Below are positions 7,766 to 15,222 of a stretch of 16,584 nt of DNA, piece by piece. Each line of letters begins with the position of its first letter. Within the stretch, counting starts at the first letter, position 1. Made by a program: the position numbers and the translations under genes. The stretch comes from JAFMKE01 sp037624485 (GTDB taxonomy: Bacteria > Bacteroidota > Bacteroidia > Chitinophagales > UBA8649). The stretch is taken from assembly GCA_037624485.1 (NCBI GenBank), contig JASJJC010000022.1, positions 1 to 16,584 of the forward strand, given 5' to 3'. Below the pieces are notes generated by a model. That model ran no database searches. It saw only the letters and a program-made list of their open reading frames with translations, and was not told the DNA's origin.

Positions 7766-8479
7766 TTAAAGATGAAGATAATACCGCTTAAGTAACTGCA
7801 TGAATCGAGGACTATAAGATTTATCCTCAAGTTTGTAAAAAATACTCTTTTCGCTCAATTTTGGAAGTGGGACGGCACAAGCTAATAATATAACTCTTTT
7901 TGTTTTGGCCAATACTGTATCATGTAACTCAATGATTTGCTGATGGTTCAATCCGATTCGATCCAATTCATTTTGGTAAGCCATCAATACCTCATTATTC
8001 GATAATAGAAAGGCGCTTATGGTTTTATCTTTAGCATAATGTTTAATAAATCTTGCCCAATCTTTAGGGCCTAAGCTTTCTGTTTGTCTGGCTATATTTT
8101 TTTGCGGCGAACTATTCTTTGATGTATTATTGAAAAATGGAGGATTACTAATTATAAAATCAAAACTTTCATCACTTTCCCACACTCGCATGTCTGCGTG
8201 AATCAATTCTATTTTTTTGCGCCACTTGCTTTGGTTTACATTAAAAACAGCTTGCTTCAGGCAATTTTGTTCAATTTCAATTCCAGTTATGGAAATTGAT
8301 TCTTTATGACCGAGCATAAGGCTTAAAAGTCCCGATCCGCAACCCACATCAACAATACTTCCTTTCGAAATATATTCATTTAACCATGCGCCAAAAACGC
8401 AAGCATCCGTGCTTACCTTATTGGCACAATCAGATTGCTCAATGGTAAATTCTTTAAATTGGAAATAAGTATTAGCCAA
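7766..8479 (-). CDS. trmN6: TrmN6-like tRNA1(Val) adenine-37 N6-methyltransferase
   Basis: A 237-residue class I SAM-dependent methyltransferase of the YfiC/TrmN6 type, which methylates N6 of A37 in tRNA1(Val) in E. coli. Visible motifs are VDVGCGSGLLSLMLG (SAM motif I, about residues 43-57), an acidic ribose-binding region ITGIEIE, HADMRVW, and the catalytic NPPFF with N6-amino-methyltransferase character. The start codon is TTG at 8479. An in-frame stop lies six codons upstream, and the family signature FxFKxFxIxQ...CANKVSTDACVFGAW begins immediately after it, so no later start would preserve the conserved N-terminus. Four bases separate it from the stop of the upstream membrane-protein gene, so the two are probably co-transcribed and translationally coupled. 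Substrate specificity is inferred from family. Confidence 0.88.
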   Translation of the reverse strand: MANTYFQFKEFTIEQSDCANKVSTDACVFGAWLNEYISKGSIVDVGCGSGLLSLMLGHKESISITGIEIEQNCLKQAVFNVNQSKWRKKIELIHADMRVWESDESFDFIISNPPFFNNTSKNSSPQKNIARQTESLGPKDWARFIKHYAKDKTISAFLLSNNEVLMAYQNELDRIGLNHQQIIELHDTVLAKTKRVILLACAVPLPKLSEKSIFYKLEDKSYSPRFMQLLKRYYLHL

Positions 8480-8483
8480 AACT

Positions 8484-9284
8484 CTACAGTAAGTCTAAAA
8501 ATCGAGTTTCAATTTCTTCAAGAATAACTTCTTTTTCATCATATTTCTCCTCACAACGGGCCCTAAAAAATCCGCAATCATCGCCATCTTGCCGAGATTC
8601 AAAAAAATAAAATTCGGTACTGCTAGAATCTATGAAATTCATTGATGCCGATATCCATGCGGGCTTAGTCATCAAGCCCTGTGATAAAATCAGTTGGAAA
8701 TATAGGGTGTCACTTACTGCACTGTCGTTAAGTTGTATATTAATTCCATTGTTTGCAAAGCTTGCACTATCGGTTTGAATAGTGTTGAATAGTGTTGTCT
8801 GATTTTGAGGAACCACAAATGATTCATTAAGTGGCATAAATCCAAATTCTTGACTGGTAGCTAGTAAAGCAAATACTGAAATTGCCAAGGGATAAATAGG
8901 CTTAATTTTAATGATGTTAAGTTCATTTTTTCTGCTATAGATCCAATAGGACATTGGCAAAATAAGCAAAGCAATTAAATCGGTATAATCCACTACACGG
9001 GAATAGTTGAACAATGGCAGCATATTAATCCATTCGATAAGGCCACTGCTCCAAGGTGATTTCCAGAAAACGAAAAATAGGGCACTGGCAGGGATGATTG
9101 TTTTTATCCGTTTTGGGAAAAAGATTGCTAAGAACAAGGGGAGGATGAAAACACCGGCAAAATCAGATATTTTGCCTGTCAACCAATTGTGAAGGGTCTG
9201 TTTCAGTATAAAATCATTGAGAAGAAGTAGACCAACCGCTCCAGTAAACCAATAACTTCGAATAAGTTGAGAATCTATTCGCAT
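8484..9284 (-). CDS. Uncharacterised integral membrane protein
   Basis: A 266-residue protein whose N-terminal half has about four or five hydrophobic segments (near residues 10-26, 42-54, 60-72, 95-112 and 128-142). Recognisable local motifs are NDFILKQTLHNWLTGKISDFAG in the first loop and RVVDYTDLIALLILP before a later helix. I recall this combination in a conserved but unnamed bacterial membrane family. The C-terminal half (about 145-266) is soluble-looking, contains two cysteines in a GDDCGFFRARCEE segment and ends in acidic residues. The ATG at 9284 is the first in-frame start. It is the first gene of a likely two-gene unit with the methyltransferase, four bases apart, and diverges from the fad operon across a 170-bp gap. 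No function can be assigned. Confidence 0.78.
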   Translation of the reverse strand: MRIDSQLIRSYWFTGAVGLLLLNDFILKQTLHNWLTGKISDFAGVFILPLFLAIFFPKRIKTIIPASALFFVFWKSPWSSGLIEWINMLPLFNYSRVVDYTDLIALLILPMSYWIYSRKNELNIIKIKPIYPLAISVFALLATSQEFGFMPLNESFVVPQNQTTLFNTIQTDSASFANNGINIQLNDSAVSDTLYFQLILSQGLMTKPAWISASMNFIDSSSTEFYFFESRQDGDDCGFFRARCEEKYDEKEVILEEIETRFLDLL

Positions 9285-9372
9285 TTTTTTCGTCTTTACC
9301 GCAAGTTATACATTTTTTATCGGTTTAGTAAGTTATGTATGCGGCTGTCTGCTGACTAAAACCTTATTTTAT

Positions 9373-9403
9373 TTGCCTATATGTAATTTTTAAACTACTT
9401 TTA
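9373..9403 (+). promoter_or_regulatory. Candidate promoter of the fadNAE operon
   Basis: TTG at 9373-9375 is followed after 20 bp by TACTTTTA (9396-9403), one mismatch from TAnnTTTG. The predicted transcription start falls near 9408-9412, inside the adjacent palindrome, leaving a leader of about 45 nt before the ATG at 9455. Confidence 0.4.
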
Positions 9404-9416
9404 CCAAACGTTTGTT
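9403..9416. promoter_or_regulatory. Candidate repressor operator at the fadN promoter
   Basis: CAAACGTTTG (9405-9414) is a perfect 10-bp palindrome. It extends to ACCAAACGTTTGTT with a single mismatched pair. It sits directly after the predicted -7 box, where a bound protein would block initiation. Fatty-acid degradation operons in many bacteria are repressed by TetR- or GntR-type regulators relieved by acyl-CoA, and CAAAC/GTTTG half-sites resemble those reported for PsrA-like TetR proteins. No regulator gene is in the window, so the identity of the binder is unknown. Confidence 0.4.
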
Positions 9417-9454
9417 TGATAAACAATAAATAGGATTTAAAACTTAATATATAT

Positions 9455-11884
9455 ATGGAAATAAGTACACAAACTAAAGCAGTTATTCCGGCAAAAGATC
9501 GGCATATTCGGAAAGCTGCAGTGTTGGGCTCGGGCGTTATGGGATCTCGAATTGCCTGTCATTTTGCAAATATTGGTTTGGAAGTAGTCCTGCTTGATAT
9601 TGTCCCTTTTGACTTAAAAGAGGAAGATAAAGACAATAAATCCAAAAGAAATAGCATTGTGAATAGTGCCTTGAAATCTACTTTAAAGGCAAATCCTTCG
9701 CCTATCTACGATAAGTCCTTTGCCAATCGAATTACTACTGGTAATTTTGATGACAACATGAATTTGATTGCGGATTGTGATTGGGTAATTGAAGTAGTAA
9801 TCGAGCGACTGGATATCAAAAAGCAAGTGTTTGAAAAAGTTGAACAATTCAGAAAGCCAGGTACATTAATCACTTCGAATACTTCAGGTATTCCTATCGA
9901 AATGATGACAGAAGGAAGAAGTGAAGATTTTGTTAAGCACTTCTGTGGAACACACTTTTTTAATCCTCCGCGTTATTTACGTTTGTTTGAAATTATCCCT
10001 TCAACAAAGACCGATCCCGAAATTATTAAGTTTTTTGAGCATTATGCGGATTTATTTTTGGGTAAAACTCCAGTGCTATGCAAAGATACACCTGCCTTTA
10101 TTGCAAATAGAGTCGGCGTTTTTTCTATGTCGGCCATATTTAAATTACAACAAGAAATGGGCTTGACAGTTGCTGAGATTGATAGCTTGACTGGATCTCT
10201 AACGGGTAAACCAAAATCTGCAACGTTTAGAACAGCTGATGTTGTTGGATTAGATACTTTAATTAAAGTAGCAAAGGGGGTTTATGATAATTGTCCTAAT
10301 GATGAGATGCGAGATACTTTTGATGTACCAGCCTATGTCCTGAAAATGGAAGAAAATAAGTGGTTAGGTGATAAGACTAAGCAAGGATTCTACAAAAAAA
10401 CAAAAGATGAAAATGGCAAGAAGGTCATTTTGCAGTTGGACCTTGCAAAAATGGAGTATGTGCCAAGTGTTAAATCGAAATTCGCGTCTGTTACGGCAGC
10501 CAGGCAGGCAGGAGGTTTAAAAGCTAGATTAAAAGCCTTAGCGGTTGGTAAAGATAAAGCAGCTGAGTTTTTAAACAGATTGTCTTACATGATTTTCCAG
10601 TATGTCTCTAATCGAATTCCGGAAATCTCCGATGAGCTATTTAGAATTGATGATGCTATGCGTGCCGGTTTTGGTTGGGAAATTGGCCCTTTCGAGCAGT
10701 GGGAAGCTGTTGGAGTAGCCAAAACTGTTGCTAAAATGAAAGCAGCTGGTTTTGCACCAGCAACATGGGTAGATGAAATGCTCGATGCTGGAATTGAGTC
10801 ATTCTATAAGGTAGAAGGTGGAGAGTTAAAGTATTACGATATTCCAAGTAAAGCATTCAAGCCGGTATCTGGAAGAGAAAACTTTGTGATATTAGATAAC
10901 CTTAGGGAGAATGCCCCTGTATTTAAAAATTCGGGTTGTACTGTTCATGATTTAGGTGATGGAGTAATGAATATTGAATTCCAAACAAAAATGAATGCCA
11001 TCGGCGGCGAAGTTTTAGAAGGAATTAACAAGGCGATTGATATCGCGGAAAAAGATGGTTGGCGAGGAATTGTTCTTGGGAATAATGCGCCTAATTTTTC
11101 TGCTGGTGCAAATCTAGCCATGATAATGATGCAGGCTGTCGACCAAGAATGGGACGAGTTAAACTTTACGATTAAGTATTTTCAAAATACGGTGATGCGG
11201 ATTCGTCACAGCGCCATTCCTGTGGTATCAGCTCCTCATGGCATGACATTGGGTGGTGGTTGCGAAATTGTGATGCATTCAGATGCTGCAATGGCAGCAG
11301 CCGAAACGTATATCGGATTAGTTGAAGTAGGGGTTGGTCTTATTCCTGCTGGTGGTGGAACCAAAGAATTTGCTTTGAGAGCATCTAGCAGTTTTAGCCC
11401 TCAGGATACGATGGTGCCAAAAATTTCAGATCGATTCACCAACATCGCTACGGCTAAAGTAGCAACTTCGGCCCATGAAGGATTTAATATAGGTGTGCTA
11501 GACCCGATGAAAGATTTTGTAGTCGTGAATCAAGATAGAGCAATCGCAGAAGCAAAACAAAAAGTGATCGATTTGTTTGAAGCAGGTTATACCAAGCCAG
11601 CCGAAAGAAGTGACATCATGGTATTAGGAAGAACTGGTTTAGCGGCATTATATGCTGGAGTTGCCGGGTTTCAAGTGGGAAAATATGCTAGTGAGCATGA
11701 TGCCTTAATTTCTAGAAAGATTGCTTATGTCTTGTGTGGCGGCGATTTAAGTCAACCAACGCAAGTTTCTGAGCAATATTTATTGGATTTAGAAAGAGAA
11801 GCATTCTTATCGCTATGTGGGGAAAAGAAAACTTTGGAAAGAATACAGAGTATTTTAACAAGCGGAAGACCCTTAAGAAACTAG
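9455..11884 (+). CDS. fadN: 3-hydroxyacyl-CoA dehydrogenase / enoyl-CoA hydratase (FadN type)
   Basis: A bifunctional 809-residue enzyme that hydrates trans-2-enoyl-CoA and oxidises the 3-hydroxyacyl-CoA with NAD in beta-oxidation. The dehydrogenase comes first: Rossmann motif GSGVMG (residues 25-30) and catalytic His167 in GTHFFNPPRYL. Its C-terminal helical domains follow (about 205-450, with KPKSATFRTADVVGLDT). The crotonase-fold hydratase domain occupies about 500-700, with both catalytic glutamates at the classic 20-residue spacing, Glu604 in LGGGCE and Glu624 in GLVEVGVG. The C-terminus (EREAFLSLCGE...SGRPLRN) closely matches Bacillus FadN. This domain order is the reverse of E. coli FadB, which has hydratase first. 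It is first in the operon with fadA (105-bp gap) and fadE, the same order as Bacillus fadNAE. A palindrome at the promoter suggests repression when fatty acids are absent. Confidence 0.95.
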   Translation: MEISTQTKAVIPAKDRHIRKAAVLGSGVMGSRIACHFANIGLEVVLLDIVPFDLKEEDKDNKSKRNSIVNSALKSTLKANPSPIYDKSFANRITTGNFDDNMNLIADCDWVIEVVIERLDIKKQVFEKVEQFRKPGTLITSNTSGIPIEMMTEGRSEDFVKHFCGTHFFNPPRYLRLFEIIPSTKTDPEIIKFFEHYADLFLGKTPVLCKDTPAFIANRVGVFSMSAIFKLQQEMGLTVAEIDSLTGSLTGKPKSATFRTADVVGLDTLIKVAKGVYDNCPNDEMRDTFDVPAYVLKMEENKWLGDKTKQGFYKKTKDENGKKVILQLDLAKMEYVPSVKSKFASVTAARQAGGLKARLKALAVGKDKAAEFLNRLSYMIFQYVSNRIPEISDELFRIDDAMRAGFGWEIGPFEQWEAVGVAKTVAKMKAAGFAPATWVDEMLDAGIESFYKVEGGELKYYDIPSKAFKPVSGRENFVILDNLRENAPVFKNSGCTVHDLGDGVMNIEFQTKMNAIGGEVLEGINKAIDIAEKDGWRGIVLGNNAPNFSAGANLAMIMMQAVDQEWDELNFTIKYFQNTVMRIRHSAIPVVSAPHGMTLGGGCEIVMHSDAAMAAAETYIGLVEVGVGLIPAGGGTKEFALRASSSFSPQDTMVPKISDRFTNIATAKVATSAHEGFNIGVLDPMKDFVVVNQDRAIAEAKQKVIDLFEAGYTKPAERSDIMVLGRTGLAALYAGVAGFQVGKYASEHDALISRKIAYVLCGGDLSQPTQVSEQYLLDLEREAFLSLCGEKKTLERIQSILTSGRPLRN

Positions 11885-11894
11885 AAGTGACTAC

Positions 11895-11916
11895 CAAGTT
11901 AGGTCGCCGTAACTTG
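11895..11916 (+). promoter_or_regulatory. Intercistronic hairpin between fadN and fadA
   Basis: CAAGTTA (11895-11901) and TAACTTG (11910-11916) form a perfect seven-base inverted repeat around an eight-base GC-rich loop (11902-11909), 11 bp after the fadN stop. No T-tract follows, so it is not a normal terminator. It could stabilise the upstream mRNA, mark a processing site, or bind a protein. Confidence 0.4.
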
Positions 11917-11950
11917 TATGAAGTAAACAAAATTGATAATAGAGAGTCTT

Positions 11951-11984
11951 AGTACTTAATACTAAATGCTCAATACTAAATAAA
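11951..11984 (+). repeat. Heptad-repeat leader before fadA
   Basis: Four consecutive seven-base units on the pattern A(A/G)T(A/G)CTN run from 11951 to 11978: AGTACTT, AATACTA, AATGCTC, AATACTA. They decay into AATAAAA and an A-rich run just before the ATG at 11990. The first three units match the leader of fadE position for position apart from four substitutions. The function is unknown; the A-rich end may serve as the translation-initiation region in this Shine-Dalgarno-poor phylum. Confidence 0.6.
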
Positions 11985-11989
11985 AAAAG

Positions 11990-13168
11990 ATGGAAGCATA
12001 TATTGTAAAAGGATTTAGAACAGCAGTTGGGAAAGCAGGTAGAGGTGGATTTAGATTTACAACGCCAGTCGATTTAGCTGCAGAGGTAATTAACTATATC
12101 TTGGCCGATACGCCAGAGTTAGATCCTGCTAGAATTGACGACGTAATAGTTGGAAATGCAGTTCCTGAAGCAGAACAAGGCCTTCAAATGGGAAGATGGG
12201 TGTCTATTGCTTCCGATTTACCTGAAAGCGTTGGCGGAGTATCTGTAAATCGTTATTGCGGTTCAGGTGTGGAAACAATTGCCATGGCTGTAGCTAAAAT
12301 TAAAGCAGGTATGGCCGAATGTATTTTGGCAGGCGGTACAGAATCTATGAGTTTAGTGCCTACAATGGGATTCAAAACAGTCCCTAATTATACGGTAGCT
12401 AAAGAGCATCCAGATTATTATATTGGTATGGGATTAACCGCTGAAAATATCGCTGAAAAATATGATATTTCAAGGTTAGAGAGTGATACTTTTGCGTATG
12501 AATCACACCAAAAGGCATTGAAAGCTCAAGCTGCAGGTCTGTTTAAAGATGAAATTGTTCCGGTAGAAGTAGAAGAGGTATACTATAAAGATGGTAAGAA
12601 GCAAACCAGGAAATATACCGTAAGCGCAGATGAAGGGCCAAGAGCAGATACTTCAGTTGAGGCGCTATCTCGACTGCGACCAGTGTTTAAAAATGGAGGT
12701 CAGGTAACTGCGGGTAATTCTTCACAAACATCTGACGGAGCTTCTTTTTGTTTAGTTATGAGTGAAGCGATGGTTAAGGAATTGGGCTTAGAGCCAGTAG
12801 CCAGGATGATTACAAGCGCAACCGTTGGTCTAGACCCTAGAATTATGGGAATGGGACCTGTTATGGCTGTTCCAAAAGCATTGAAATTAGCCGGAATGAA
12901 ATTGAGTGATATTGACTTAGTAGAATTGAATGAAGCTTTTGCGGCTCAATCGATAGGCGTAATGAAGAATATGCCCGATTTGGATCCATCAATTGTAAAT
13001 GTGAATGGAGGAGCGTTGGCTCTTGGACATCCACTTGGATGCTCTGGAACTAAGTTAACTGTTCAAGTATTGAACGAACTTCGCAGAAGAAACAAAAAGT
13101 ACGGAATGGTAACCGCGTGTATCGGAGGAGGTCAAGGAATTGCAGGAATTTACGAGTTACTAAAATAA
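11990..13168 (+). CDS. fadA: Acetyl-CoA C-acyltransferase (3-ketoacyl-CoA thiolase)
   Basis: A 392-residue thiolase that cleaves 3-ketoacyl-CoA with CoA to give acetyl-CoA and a shortened acyl-CoA, the last step of the beta-oxidation cycle. All catalytic residues are present: nucleophile Cys90 in NRYCGSGVETI, His347 in ALGHPLGCSG, and Cys377 in TACIGGGQGIAG. The conserved NEAFAAQSIGV segment is also intact. Length and spacing match the degradative thiolase family. The biosynthetic acetoacetyl-CoA thiolases are close relatives, but the location between fadN and fadE supports the degradative role. The start MEAYIVKGFRTAVGKAGRGGF is standard. The protein is cytosolic, probably forming a trifunctional complex with FadN, which is inferred from other systems. 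Confidence 0.96.
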   Translation: MEAYIVKGFRTAVGKAGRGGFRFTTPVDLAAEVINYILADTPELDPARIDDVIVGNAVPEAEQGLQMGRWVSIASDLPESVGGVSVNRYCGSGVETIAMAVAKIKAGMAECILAGGTESMSLVPTMGFKTVPNYTVAKEHPDYYIGMGLTAENIAEKYDISRLESDTFAYESHQKALKAQAAGLFKDEIVPVEVEEVYYKDGKKQTRKYTVSADEGPRADTSVEALSRLRPVFKNGGQVTAGNSSQTSDGASFCLVMSEAMVKELGLEPVARMITSATVGLDPRIMGMGPVMAVPKALKLAGMKLSDIDLVELNEAFAAQSIGVMKNMPDLDPSIVNVNGGALALGHPLGCSGTKLTVQVLNELRRRNKKYGMVTACIGGGQGIAGIYELLK

Positions 13169-13180
13169 AAAATTACTTCC

Positions 13181-13203
13181 GAGTGCCAAGTGTTTTGGAC
13201 TCA
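13181..13203 (+). promoter_or_regulatory. Hairpin with CCAAGTGTTTTGGAC motif between fadA and fadE
   Basis: GAGT-(G)-CCAA pairs with TTGG-ACTC around a GTGTT loop, with one bulged G, starting 12 bp after the fadA stop. The core 15-mer at 13186-13200 recurs with one substitution at 15524-15538, upstream of the collagen-like gene. No T-tract follows directly, so a terminator role is doubtful. Confidence 0.45.
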
Positions 13204-13232
13204 GTTAAAATATAAATATTAATTAATTACAA

Positions 13233-13260
13233 AGTACTCAGTACTAAATACTTAAAAAAG
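13233..13260 (+). repeat. Heptad-repeat leader before fadE
   Basis: Three seven-base units, AGTACTC, AGTACTA and AATACTT (13233-13253), are followed by AAAAAAG and directly by the ATG at 13261. The 21 bases match those at 11951-11971 before fadA at 17 of 21 positions. See the corresponding finding for interpretation. Confidence 0.6.
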
Positions 13261-15072
13261 ATGATAGAACAAGAAACAAAAACAGTATTAAGAGGCGGAG
13301 AATTTCTAATCAAAGAATCTTCTCCTCAGGATGTATTTATTCCAGAAGATAAAACTGAAGAACAAGCTGCATTTGCAGAAATGGCTTCAGAGTTTATCGA
13401 CAAACGTGTAGCTCCTCACTACGATGCAATTGAACACAAAGACTACGACAAAGTTATTGAGTTATTGCATGAAGCGGGAGAACAAGGTTTATTAGGTACA
13501 GGTATTCCCGATCAATATGGCGGGATGGGGCTCGATTTTAATACGGACTCTTTAATTATTGAGCATTTTGGTAGAGCGCAGTCTTGGAGTGTCGCATTTA
13601 CAGCTCATATCGGTATTGGTACTTTACCTGTTTTATATTACGGTACTGAAAAACAAAAGCAGGAGTGGTTGCCTAAGTTGGCTTCAGGCGAAGCAAAATC
13701 CTCTTACTGCCTAACGGAGCCAGGTTCAGGATCTGACGCATTGGGTGCAAAAACCAAAGCAGAATTGAGTGAAGATGGATCTGAGTGGATATTAGATGGA
13801 CAAAAAATGTGGATTACTAATGCTGGATTTGCAGATTTATTTACGGTATTTGCGCAAGTTCAGGAGGATGACCGATTAGATGGTGCAAATGGATTTACAG
13901 GGTTTTTAGTAGAAAAAGGAACGGAAGGCTTGCGATTGAATGCGGAAGAGCATAAAATGGGAATCAATGGGTCTTCCACCAGACAAGTCTTTCTAGAGGG
14001 GGTAAGAATACCAAGAGAAAACTTATTAGGTGATATTGGAAAAGGACATAAAATAGCCTTCAATGTATTAAATATCGGTCGTTATAAATTAGGTTTGCTC
14101 GCAGTTGGAGGATGTAAAGAAAGTGTGCGTGATGCTGTTAAATATGCCAACGAAAGAGAGCAGTTCGGTATGCCAATTGCTAAGTTCGGAGCGATACAAT
14201 ACAAATTAGCTGAAATGGCTACTAGAACTTTTGCCAACGAATCTGCAGTATATAGAACGTCTGGTTTAATAGAAGATAAAATTAACGAATTGGTAGCCGG
14301 TGGTATGGATGCTGTCGAGGCTAAATTAGCTGCTGCTGATGAATATAGTATTGAAGCGGCGATTTTGAAGGTTCTAGGATCTGAGGTAGGCGATTATGCA
14401 GCTGATGAGAATGTGCAAATCCATGGTGGAATGGGGTTTTCTGAGGAAACTCAAGCATGCAGAGCGTATAGAGACAGTCGAATCAACAGAATCTTCGAGG
14501 GAACCAATGAAATTAACCGTTTATTGGCAGTTGGAACGATTCTGAAAAGAGCCATGAAAGGGGAACTTGATATTATGAAGCCAGCTATGGCTGTTCAAGG
14601 CGAGTTAATGGCCATTCCTTCATTTGGTGATGAGCCATCAGGATTTTTGGAAAAAGAAATGATTGCGTTAGGCAAAGCCAAAAAGGCAATTTTAATGACA
14701 GCGGGTGCAGCTGCCCAAAAATTCATGCAGAAGCTGGATAGAGAGCAAATGATTCTTATGGAGTTAGCAGATATGTTGATTGAAGTATTCGCTGCTGAAT
14801 CTGCTATTCTACGGGTTCAAAAAATGGCAGCTGTGCAAGGAGAGGAAGCAGTTTCTTTGTATACTGATATGACAAAAACCTACGTATCAGATGCTATGGA
14901 GCGTATTAACTCAAGCGGTCGTCATGCCTTGTATGCCTTTACTGATGGAGATACACAAAAAATGATGCTGATGGGATTAAAGCGATTTACCAAAATGGAT
15001 CCATTTAATACCACAGCAGCAAGAAAACGGATAGCTGCAGCTATTATTGCAGCTAATGATTATCCCTTCTAA
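13261..15072 (+). CDS. fadE: Acyl-CoA dehydrogenase (FadE type)
   Basis: A 603-residue FAD-dependent enzyme catalysing the first beta-oxidation step, acyl-CoA to trans-2-enoyl-CoA. It shows the N-terminal helical domain (about 35-145), the flavin-contacting CLTEPGSGSDA and KMWITNAGFADLFTVFA beta-domain segments, and the C-terminal helical domain with IHGGMGFSEE. The catalytic base is Glu413 in RIFEGTNEINRLL, the position used by medium- and very-long-chain enzymes. About 170 extra residues follow the core, as in VLCAD and Bacillus FadE (about 590 residues), suggesting long-chain specificity. It is last in the fadNAE operon, 92 bp after fadA, and ends in a strong terminator. An electron-transfer flavoprotein is required but is not encoded here. 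Confidence 0.95.
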   Translation: MIEQETKTVLRGGEFLIKESSPQDVFIPEDKTEEQAAFAEMASEFIDKRVAPHYDAIEHKDYDKVIELLHEAGEQGLLGTGIPDQYGGMGLDFNTDSLIIEHFGRAQSWSVAFTAHIGIGTLPVLYYGTEKQKQEWLPKLASGEAKSSYCLTEPGSGSDALGAKTKAELSEDGSEWILDGQKMWITNAGFADLFTVFAQVQEDDRLDGANGFTGFLVEKGTEGLRLNAEEHKMGINGSSTRQVFLEGVRIPRENLLGDIGKGHKIAFNVLNIGRYKLGLLAVGGCKESVRDAVKYANEREQFGMPIAKFGAIQYKLAEMATRTFANESAVYRTSGLIEDKINELVAGGMDAVEAKLAAADEYSIEAAILKVLGSEVGDYAADENVQIHGGMGFSEETQACRAYRDSRINRIFEGTNEINRLLAVGTILKRAMKGELDIMKPAMAVQGELMAIPSFGDEPSGFLEKEMIALGKAKKAILMTAGAAAQKFMQKLDREQMILMELADMLIEVFAAESAILRVQKMAAVQGEEAVSLYTDMTKTYVSDAMERINSSGRHALYAFTDGDTQKMMLMGLKRFTKMDPFNTTAARKRIAAAIIAANDYPF

Positions 15073-15095
15073 GAGACGCACCAATTACGAACATT

Positions 15096-15128
15096 AAAAA
15101 GGCGTCCACTGCTGGTGGACGCCTTTTT
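15096..15128. terminator. Bidirectional intrinsic terminator after fadE
   Basis: A perfect 14-bp inverted repeat, AAAAAGGCGTCCAC (15096-15109) with GTGGACGCCTTTTT (15115-15128), closes a five-base loop, TGCTG. T-runs flank the GC-rich stem on both strands. It ends the fadNAE transcript and can also stop the convergent minus-strand gene at 15223-15462. Confidence 0.95.
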
Positions 15129-15222
15129 AATTTTAGATTATGTTCTTTAAATATATAATGAAAGCGTATTTATAATTTTAAGTTTTATCTACTCTTAATC
15201 CTCCGTTTAAAATAGTTATTAG

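Noticed and set aside
11712..11930. Minus-strand frame of 72 codons overlapping the end of fadN
   Set aside because: fadN is intact with conserved C-terminal residues to 11884; the antisense frame has no promoter or recognisable features.
13860..14063. Minus-strand frame of 67 codons inside fadE
   Set aside because: It is antisense to a well-conserved part of the acyl-CoA dehydrogenase and has no independent support.
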